NCBI GenBank assembly: GCA_903905685.1
Contig: CAIVHI010000319.1
Span: forward strand, 1 to 39,568
Direction of reading: 5' to 3'
Origin: an uncultured Bacteroidota bacterium
Lineage (GTDB): Bacteria > Bacteroidota > Bacteroidia > Chitinophagales > Chitinophagaceae
Length of the DNA stretch: 39,568 nucleotides
Shown: positions 33,963 to 39,568 of the stretch, in pieces
Numbering within the stretch: the first letter of the stretch is position 1
Layout: the number at the start of each line of letters is the position of its first letter
The notes under the pieces: generated by a model
What the model was told of the DNA's origin: nothing
The model's input: the letters and a program-made list of their open reading frames with translations, nothing else
The model's database searches: none
Position numbers and translations under genes: made by a program

Positions 33963-34009
33963 TCAACGGATTAAGCCCGAGCCAATTTGGCTCGGGCTTA
34001 ATCCGTTGA
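33963..34009. terminator. Long hairpin terminator after the Spy-like gene
   Basis: Arms 33963-33985 and 33987-34009 are perfect complements (23 bp; core aagcccgagcc), leaving a minimal loop. The stem includes A/T ends that can act as a T-run on either strand. The next 190 bases up to the cyclase-FGE gene hold a weak inverted repeat (ttgact-ggct-agtcaa, 34025-34040) and nothing else I recognise. Confidence 0.8.
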
Positions 34010-34202
34010 TTGCTATTGTGGCCATTGACTGGCTAGTCAAGTAGGGAGTCTATTGTGCCACACCCGGTTCAGGTTACGGCAATATGAACCGATGTTGTAC
34101 CAATTGACCCACAATTTGTAGATTTACCTGCGGGTAGATATACATTCCGATATTTCGTATTTGACTAAAGGTGTTCTTCAATAAAAGGTAAAATTTAAGT
34201 GT

Positions 34203-35552
34203 ATGGCAGCAGCATGTATCGTTTTCGCAGATATTGTCGGCTTTTCAACCAAGCGTACGAGTCTACAGCGGGAGGTGATAGACTCGTTCAATAAAGAATT
34301 GCGCACTTTTCTATCGCAATTTTTCGACCCATTGACGGGTGAGTCGGAAGTTATTGCATTGCCGACAGGCGATGGTGCTTGTCTGTCCTTCCTCTTAGAC
34401 AACGATCGGCGCCGATGGAATGAGAAAACGATATTCGAATTGTGCATCCTGTTGCATAAGTGGGCGTACGAAATGAGTACTCCGGAAAACTCCGTGCAGT
34501 TGCGCCTCGGGGTGCATATGGGCATTGTCGATATCGTGCTTGACCTCAACAATAAAAAGAACGTTGTGGGCGATACCATCAATTTTGCTGCCCGTGTGAT
34601 GAGTGCCGCAAAAGCACGCCAAACGTACATTTCAGACACCGTTTTCAACGAATATGTAGGGGTGGCCACCCAATCGCTGGGTATAAGGGCCGGCGGTAAA
34701 GATTATCGTGTCCGCTTCGGCAAACCGGTAAAAATCTTCGCGAAGCACGACCGGGAGCTCACCTTGCATGATATGCTGTTGGAACCGCATGAGCGATTTA
34801 TGGATGCAGCCGGTGAAGAAGATGCACTGGGTGCCGGCGGCAAGACAATCCAGATTGAAAGGTTGGAATTCGAACCCGAGATGGTATTCGTTAATGGTGG
34901 GGTATTCAAAATGGGCAGTAAGGATGGCCAAAATTCCGAGAAGCCCATACACACAGTGGAAGTGGGCGACTTCCTTATCGGAAAATATCCGGTTACGCAA
35001 AAGCAGTGGAAGGCAGTAATGGGCAACAATCCCTCCAAGAATAAGGACAACGATAATCATCCTGTTGAACGGGTTTCGCTCGCGGAGGTGCAGGAATACA
35101 TCAAAAAACTTAATGAGAAGACCGGTAAGAGATACCGCCTGCCCACTGAGGCCGAGTGGGAATATGCGGCCAAAGGCGGAGATGCGAGCCAAGGGTTTAT
35201 ATATGCCGGTGGCAACGATTTGAAGGAAGTGGCTTGGGACTCTGAAAACAGCAAGGGCTCTACCCAAGCGGTGGGACTCAAAAAACCGAATGAACTTGGA
35301 TTGTACGATATGACCGGCAATGTTTGGGAATGGTGTAACGATTTTTATGACGAAAAATATTATTCGGTGAGTCCGGAGAAAGACCCTAAGGGTCCTGCCA
35401 ATGGCGACAACCGCGTAATAAGGGGTGGCAGTTGGATCAATTTCCCAGCCCGATACCGCACCACCGACCGCTACTTCAATTACCCCGGCGACCGTCGCAC
35501 TTACTTGGGGCTAAGGCTAGCATGCTCGTTAGACTATCCTATGGGGCTGTAA
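34203..35552 (+). CDS. Nucleotidyl-cyclase-homology domain fused to an FGE/C-type-lectin-fold domain
   Basis: A 449-residue cytosolic fusion with no signal peptide. Residues 1-180 form a class III cyclase homology domain with all key motifs: FADIVGFS (metal-binding Asp10), PTGDGA (Asp57) and GDTINFAARV (Asn127, Arg131). Residues about 224-441 form a formylglycine-generating-enzyme-like domain: MVFVNGGVFKMGS, KYPVTQKQWKAVMG, HPVERVSLAE, YRLPTEAEWEYAAKGG, GLYDMTGNVWEWCND, RVIRGGSW and LGLRLACS. The catalytic cysteines of true FGEs are absent from the RGGSW-to-LGLRL part, so this is probably a binding fold, not an enzyme. That same part (408-441) resembles variable regions of diversity-generating retroelements. 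Sensing by the FGE fold and second-messenger output by the cyclase is an inference. Confidence 0.85.
   Translation: MAAACIVFADIVGFSTKRTSLQREVIDSFNKELRTFLSQFFDPLTGESEVIALPTGDGACLSFLLDNDRRRWNEKTIFELCILLHKWAYEMSTPENSVQLRLGVHMGIVDIVLDLNNKKNVVGDTINFAARVMSAAKARQTYISDTVFNEYVGVATQSLGIRAGGKDYRVRFGKPVKIFAKHDRELTLHDMLLEPHERFMDAAGEEDALGAGGKTIQIERLEFEPEMVFVNGGVFKMGSKDGQNSEKPIHTVEVGDFLIGKYPVTQKQWKAVMGNNPSKNKDNDNHPVERVSLAEVQEYIKKLNEKTGKRYRLPTEAEWEYAAKGGDASQGFIYAGGNDLKEVAWDSENSKGSTQAVGLKKPNELGLYDMTGNVWEWCNDFYDEKYYSVSPEKDPKGPANGDNRVIRGGSWINFPARYRTTDRYFNYPGDRRTYLGLRLACSLDYPMGL
35424..35525 (+). other. Variable-region-like segment in the FGE domain
   Basis: This covers residues 408-441 of the cyclase-FGE protein. 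Of the 23 codons after GGSW (35436-35504), 21 end in C or T, as expected if they derive from AAC/AAT codons altered at the first two positions. Flanks (RGGSW, LGLRLA) match the constant borders of FGE-type retroelement targets. No template repeat or reverse transcriptase was seen in the window. Confidence 0.35.
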
Positions 35553-35618
35553 GTTGGGGGGTATTCCGGTTGCCGATTTCCGAATGGGGCAGAGTGGTGG
35601 AAGGCCATTTTGTTCAGG

Positions 35619-36599
35619 TTACCTCATCATTTCCTCGTAGACGTTCAAATAATCTTGGGCAATTTTTTCGTGGTGGAACCGCTTGATATTTTGGCGACCG
35701 GCCAGTACCAGCTCATCGTAGCGGCCACGATTGTTGGCCAGTTCCATAATGGCCTGCCTGATTTCTTCCACGTTGTGTGGGTCTACCAGCAATGCCGACG
35801 CTTCTGCTACTTCCTTCATGGCGCCGCTATTGCTCGTAATTACAGGTCTACCCACCGACTGTGCTTCGATGATTGGCATGCCGAATCCTTCTACAAACGA
35901 AGCAAAAAACAGCATGTCGCAGGAAACGTATCGTTCGTTAATCCCTTCGTCGGTAAGCCCATTGTAAATCGTGTAAGAGATGCCATATTCCTTCAGGCGA
36001 TTGATAATGGCTTCGGCTACAAATGCTACAATGTCTAAGTGAACGTTCAGACCGCGCACCGCCTCAATAAGGTTGGGCAGGTTTTTATGTTGTGCCGAGC
36101 CTATTTGCAATATGCGGGGTATGGGGTTGATGTTTACCTTCGGAACGTACTCGAATATCGGCTTTACGGGGTCGTAAACAATCTTTATTCGCTCTGCGGG
36201 GTAGTCGAAATTTGATAGCAGGTGGTCTTTCGTAAATTGGGAAATGGCTGTTACGTAGGTGGCGTTTCTTAATGGGAAATAAAACCAAAAATAGTGGTAG
36301 AGGGCGTGTTTTAACTTTTGACTACGGATTTTTTCATAGTGAACGAGGTCGTGAATCGTCAAGAGGTTTTTTCGTCCCGGTAGGCCTATCAACAAAAAAT
36401 GAACATCGCCGGTAACATGGTTGATGTCGCCGGCATATTTGCGGATTCGCAGAATGTTGGCGAGCCGCGAGTGGGTAGGGTCGAGGTTGTAGTCTCCAAT
36501 TTCGATTCTACCCTTTAGGCTCGCCTTAATCAAGTTGAATATCCCTTCAATCGAAAATCCGGTTTTTCGTGGTTCCCGGTTGATGTATACTACTTTCAA
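35619..36599 (-). CDS. Glycosyltransferase family 4 (GT-B fold)
   Basis: A 326-residue retaining GT-B glycosyltransferase. The N-lobe has LLTIHDLVHYEK and VTAISQFTKDHLL. The C-lobe has ILQIGSAQHKNLPNLIEAV and the sugar-nucleotide motif EGFGMPIIEAQSVGRPVITS (237 onward), with both acids of the EX7E motif. It is probably cytosolic and transfers a hexose onto a glycan or lipid. The start appears to be TTG at 36599: the frame is closed by a stop 12 bases upstream, there is no ATG between, and the next Met is too far in. It converges with the cyclase-FGE gene and is transcribed in the same direction as the GT/GH130 pair, 301 bases downstream of it, with its own probable promoter. Confidence 0.88.
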   Translation of the reverse strand: MKVVYINREPRKTGFSIEGIFNLIKASLKGRIEIGDYNLDPTHSRLANILRIRKYAGDINHVTGDVHFLLIGLPGRKNLLTIHDLVHYEKIRSQKLKHALYHYFWFYFPLRNATYVTAISQFTKDHLLSNFDYPAERIKIVYDPVKPIFEYVPKVNINPIPRILQIGSAQHKNLPNLIEAVRGLNVHLDIVAFVAEAIINRLKEYGISYTIYNGLTDEGINERYVSCDMLFFASFVEGFGMPIIEAQSVGRPVITSNSGAMKEVAEASALLVDPHNVEEIRQAIMELANNRGRYDELVLAGRQNIKRFHHEKIAQDYLNVYEEMMR

Positions 36600-36900
36600 G
36601 ATTTGCAGAAATTATAAATTTAAAGCCGAAAATGGAAAGGTTGCATAGGTACCGCCCATCGTTTTTCCCGCAACTAAGGTAAACCGATACCGGTGGAAAG
36701 GCAAATTACGTTTCCAATTCCATCAAAAGCCTTGCCCATCAACTCGGGTTCTGCGCCATTTTTTTAGTGACACTGCGTCATGGTGCCTATTTTACAGGTC
36801 ACGGGATAGAACTGGCCATGGGCATACACGGTTCGGAACGCCTAAAATTTCATTTCATCTACAATAGGCCGCAACAAGAAGGCTGGATGGGGATGGAAAA
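36600..36900. other. Intergenic stretch between the two glycosyltransferase genes
   Basis: No gene is visible. It holds the likely promoter of the GT4 gene and a short open frame on the plus strand that resembles nothing. No terminator for the 779-residue gene could be picked out. Confidence 0.5.
36674..36705 (-). promoter_or_regulatory. Probable promoter of the GT4 gene
   Basis: On the minus strand TTTG (36705-36702), 20 bases, then TACCTTAG (36681-36674), one mismatch from TAnnTTTG. Confidence 0.4.
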
Positions 36901-39240
36901 TTATGCGTGTTGCATCACCCTCGGTTTCAGGTTTTTCTTTGGCAATTTGGCGCTCAAAGCCTTTTCCATAGTCAGCCGGGCCATCAGGTAGCTCACCGTA
37001 GATTCTGCGCCTTGGTTCAGGTTCACATAATTTTCTTCCAAGCCATCGTAGCAGCCGCCGGTTGCAGGGTTGTAAATAATTTGGTGCAGGTGATTGTGAC
37101 CTAGAAACCAATTGAAGGCCGTCTCCATCTTCTTGCCATACCCTGCATTCTTGAAGAGGTCGTCCAGCTTGTCTAATGCCAGAATGGTGTAGGCAATTTC
37201 AATGGGTTGCTCGCCCCCGTTGGTCCTTTCGTCTTGGTCGGATTCCCTACTGAGCCAGTTCTTATTGGAAATCGTCTTTATGCCGGTAGGGGTAAACGTT
37301 TTATTAATCAGGAAATCGAATCCCGATAGGGCAATATCGCGGTAGGTTTCATTGCCCACAACCATCCAAGCGCAAAGTAAGGCTTCGGGTAAGATGCTGT
37401 TGGCATAGGTGAGGTACCCTTCAAACCACTGCCATTTTTCATCGGCCTCATGACGGTACATCTGCACGAGCCGGTCTGCAAACTCGGTAATCAGTTTGGT
37501 ATTTGAGGCCGACGGACTGTCGAGGTGGCCGTAATACAAACCCTTTATGATGAAAGCCATAGCCCTTGTTGAATGGATTCCGTTCAAAATCGGCATAGCC
37601 CGCGTAAGGATGGTTTCGGCAAGCACCACGACTTCTGCCGGGAGAATGGCACGCTTGGATATGCAATAGCCAAGGGCCCAAATGGCCCGCCCGTTGGAAT
37701 CGGCCAAATTGGTGGAGAAGTTTTGGGCTGTAAATTGGCCCGATTCGTCCACATAATTCAGGAAGTTTCCTCCTGGCTGCAGACAGAAGGCAATAAAATC
37801 CAAATAGATTTGAAGTAATGGTAAACTATCTGCGTCGTCGGTAAGTTCAAAGTATTGACACATGGCTATCAATGCCCGGGCATTGTCGTCGAGCGTATAG
37901 CCGGAAGTGATGTCTGGGCGGCTTAGAAAGGCGAACTGCACGATGCCGAAACCGGTAGTCATACGTTTGAGGTGCGCCAAATTTATTTCGGGCACATTGT
38001 ACTTCCGTAATTCAAATGCTCCCATCACTTTTTCAAACAGGTGCACGTGGGCAATGGCCGAATTTTCCCAAGCCGTTGCAGCCATACGGTGTAGTCCGTT
38101 CAAGCTGATGTTCATGCGGTATTGCCCATCTGCCAGTAATAGGTTGACCGCATTGGCCAGTTGTTGGGGATTTTCGAAATCGATGATAATACCGGCATCG
38201 TTTTGCAACACCTCACGTGCATGTGGAATGGGAGTGGAGACGATTGGACATCCACAACCTGCGGCATACGAGAACGTACCACTTACGGCTTGGTTGGGGT
38301 CTTTGGAGGTAAACAGGTAGATGTCGGTAAGTTGCAGGTATTCCAACAAGATGGGGAGCGGCAGGAAGCTGTCTACAAAACGCACGTGTAGTTGCAGCCT
38401 CAACTCTTCAACAATAGCGCTCAACATCTCGCGGTAAATTTCTCCGTCCTGCCTGATGATGGAAGGGTGTGTTTTGCCGATGATGAGGAAAAGGATGTCG
38501 GGGTTTTCGGCAATCACCCTTGGCAAGGCCTGAAGGGTGGTCTCGATGTTCTTCCCGGAACTCAACAACCCAAAGGTGGACAGCACCGTTCTGCCCGCCA
38601 CACCATACTTGTGTTTCAAATGGGTTTTGTCGGAGAAGGAAACCAAGTGCGTGCCATGCGGAATGACGGCTATTTTGTGCAAGGGTATGCAGTATTCTTC
38701 TGTCAGGATCGTAGCCGATGTGTGGGTCATCACCACTATATCCTGTGATAGGCTTGCTATCAGCCGAACATTGGTTTTGAAGAGGATGTCTGCACCCGGC
38801 AATACGGTATGGAAGACGGTCACGATGGGCTTCGATAACGCTTTCAACAATCCGATGAAGTGCGCCTCGTTGCCTTGAAAAAAACCGAATTCGTGCTGTA
38901 CTACAACCAAGCCTATAGATGCCTTGCCGTTGATGTGTTCTGCCAAATCTCGATAACATTCGGCATGGCGGGTATTCCAAGTGCAGGTCACGTCTTTGCC
39001 ATAACGGTGCTGTTCCGTATCGGTCTCGAGAGCGCAGATGCTTATTTTGAACGCCCCCATAAATTGCGTACGTAGTGCCCGAATGATATCTTGCGAATAG
39101 GTGGCTATGCCGCATTCACGTGGTGGGTAAGACGTGATGAACAGGATTTCGGGAATCTGTCCGTTTTTGGAACTTAACCGGTTGGATCTTCCTGCACCGG
39201 CGTGTAGGTAAGGCTTTGATGGCCCAATTTGAACTATCAT
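36901..39240 (-). CDS. Two-domain glycosyltransferase (GT4) with C-terminal helical-toroid domain
   Basis: A 779-residue protein. Residues about 30-420 are a GT4-type GT-B domain: FITSYPPRECGIATYSQDII near the N-terminus, VVQHEFGFFQG, VIPHGTHLV, STFGLLSSGKNIETTLQALP and GTFSYAAGCGCPIVSTPIPH. From about 430 to 760 is a helix-rich domain with repeated aromatic segments: GYTLDDNARALIAMCQYFEL, DSNGRAIWALGYCISKR, WQWFEGYLTYANSILPEAL, SDQDERTNGGEQPIEIAYTI and NLNQGAESTVSYLMA. This looks like an (alpha/alpha)6 toroid of glycoside-hydrolase or epimerase type. Its stop is 301 bases upstream of the GT4 gene, and the GH130 stop is 11 bases before its start, so it is co-transcribed with the phosphorylase. 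Joint synthesis and turnover of a mannose-containing glycan is inferred. Confidence 0.85.
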   Translation of the reverse strand: MIVQIGPSKPYLHAGAGRSNRLSSKNGQIPEILFITSYPPRECGIATYSQDIIRALRTQFMGAFKISICALETDTEQHRYGKDVTCTWNTRHAECYRDLAEHINGKASIGLVVVQHEFGFFQGNEAHFIGLLKALSKPIVTVFHTVLPGADILFKTNVRLIASLSQDIVVMTHTSATILTEEYCIPLHKIAVIPHGTHLVSFSDKTHLKHKYGVAGRTVLSTFGLLSSGKNIETTLQALPRVIAENPDILFLIIGKTHPSIIRQDGEIYREMLSAIVEELRLQLHVRFVDSFLPLPILLEYLQLTDIYLFTSKDPNQAVSGTFSYAAGCGCPIVSTPIPHAREVLQNDAGIIIDFENPQQLANAVNLLLADGQYRMNISLNGLHRMAATAWENSAIAHVHLFEKVMGAFELRKYNVPEINLAHLKRMTTGFGIVQFAFLSRPDITSGYTLDDNARALIAMCQYFELTDDADSLPLLQIYLDFIAFCLQPGGNFLNYVDESGQFTAQNFSTNLADSNGRAIWALGYCISKRAILPAEVVVLAETILTRAMPILNGIHSTRAMAFIIKGLYYGHLDSPSASNTKLITEFADRLVQMYRHEADEKWQWFEGYLTYANSILPEALLCAWMVVGNETYRDIALSGFDFLINKTFTPTGIKTISNKNWLSRESDQDERTNGGEQPIEIAYTILALDKLDDLFKNAGYGKKMETAFNWFLGHNHLHQIIYNPATGGCYDGLEENYVNLNQGAESTVSYLMARLTMEKALSAKLPKKNLKPRVMQHA

Positions 39241-39251
39241 GATTTTAGATT

Positions 39252-39568
39252 TTACTTGGTTATATAAAGCATCAATTCCTGAATGAGCCCCGATAGCGAC
39301 ACCGACGCAAACGCTATTTTGTCGTCGGCCGCGCCGTAGTATATGAAGAGCCTATCGGCAATCACGATGGCTCCTGTTGGGAAGCATACGTTGTTGACGA
39401 CTCCCGTCATCTCCCAGTCGCTTTGAGGCACAAATAGCGGGTATGGCAGGCGGGAAATTTCTTTTTGGGGCTCGTCGAGGTCGAGCATGGCGGCACAGGC
39501 GGAGTAAACATAGCCGTTTACGGTATCGTGCACGCCGTGGTATATCATGAGCCAGCCTTGCACGGTAG
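39252..39568 (-). CDS. GH130 mannoside phosphorylase, C-terminal part (5' partial)
   Basis: The frame is open to the right edge, so only the last ~105 residues are present. GWLMIYHGVHD, YSACAAMLDLDEP, RLPYPLFVPQSDWEMTGVVN, NNVCFPTGAIV and FIYYGAADDKIAFASVSL are diagnostic of the five-bladed propeller of family GH130. Members phosphorolyse or hydrolyse beta-linked mannosides (beta-1,2-mannobiose, Man-Glc, Man-GlcNAc). The catalytic residues lie in the missing part, so the specific reaction cannot be told. It is the first gene of the operon seen here, 11 bases ahead of the two-domain glycosyltransferase gene. Confidence 0.9.
   Translation of the reverse strand, partial: TVQGWLMIYHGVHDTVNGYVYSACAAMLDLDEPQKEISRLPYPLFVPQSDWEMTGVVNNVCFPTGAIVIADRLFIYYGAADDKIAFASVSLSGLIQELMLYITK

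Noticed and set aside
34203..35552. The FGE domain as an active formylglycine-generating (sulfatase-activating) enzyme
   Set aside because: The two catalytic cysteines in the GGSx-to-GFR region are absent, and no sulfatase gene is nearby.
36767..36991. A 74-codon plus-strand frame upstream of the GT4 gene
   Set aside because: It runs into the end of the two-domain glycosyltransferase on the other strand and has no coding-like composition.
1..39568. CRISPR arrays, tRNA/rRNA genes or insertion sequences
   Set aside because: Reading both strands, I found no evenly spaced direct repeats, no T-loop GGTTCGAATCC-like element outside coding sequence, and no transposase motifs or terminal repeats with target duplications.

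Overview
This looks like chromosomal DNA of a Bacteroidota bacterium, most likely from the Chitinophagia/Sphingobacteriia side of the phylum. The grounds are a type IX secretion sorting domain at the left edge, a large TonB-dependent receptor, zinc-free L31 (type B), GH92/GH125/GH130 mannoside enzymes, a kinase-RapZ fusion, and TTTG-N18-20-TAnnTTTG promoters with no strong Shine-Dalgarno sites. I saw no tRNA, rRNA, CRISPR array, intact transposase, integrase or reverse transcriptase.

Layout. 0-6.4 kb is mostly housekeeping: the end of a secreted T9SS protein, a trpS-deoxynucleoside kinase pair, a TonB receptor, and a divergent ALDH7-type aldehyde dehydrogenase. 6.5-17.1 kb is mosaic. It holds a DUF262/DUF1524 (GmrSD-like) protein, a frameshifted RHS tail, a GH125 mannosidase with a Tat-type signal, an overlapping PD-(D/E)XK-nuclease/ABC-type-ATPase pair, an 830-base non-coding stretch with palindromes, a GH92 mannosidase, an alpha/beta hydrolase and another gene remnant. 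17.2-28.5 kb returns to core genes: rpmE2, a GlmU-like protein with tpiA, two tandem TMTC-like (DUF1736 plus TPR) membrane proteins, 3-hydroxyacyl-CoA dehydrogenase, an outer-membrane barrel, and an lpxH-sixA-(kinase-RapZ) run. 28.5-33.9 kb has a degraded ORF, a bifunctional SpoT/Rel, an FKBP isomerase, NamZ muramidase and a small Spy-like helical protein. 34.2-39.6 kb has a cyclase-homology/FGE-fold fusion and a minus-strand set of two glycosyltransferase genes and a GH130 phosphorylase that runs off the window.

How it fits together. Two themes recur. One is mannose: GH92, GH125, GH130, and two TMTC-like proteins whose animal relatives are O-mannosyltransferases. The other is peptidoglycan recycling: NamZ releases MurNAc, and an AmgK-like kinase fused to a RapZ amino-sugar-sensing domain could use it. 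The mosaic section carries two likely anti-phage modules.

The best candidates for something undescribed are the cyclase-FGE fusion at 34203-35552, whose C-terminus looks like the variable region of a diversity-generating-retroelement target, and the ATPase-nuclease pair at 10988-12704. All functional calls come from reading motifs by eye; no database search was run.
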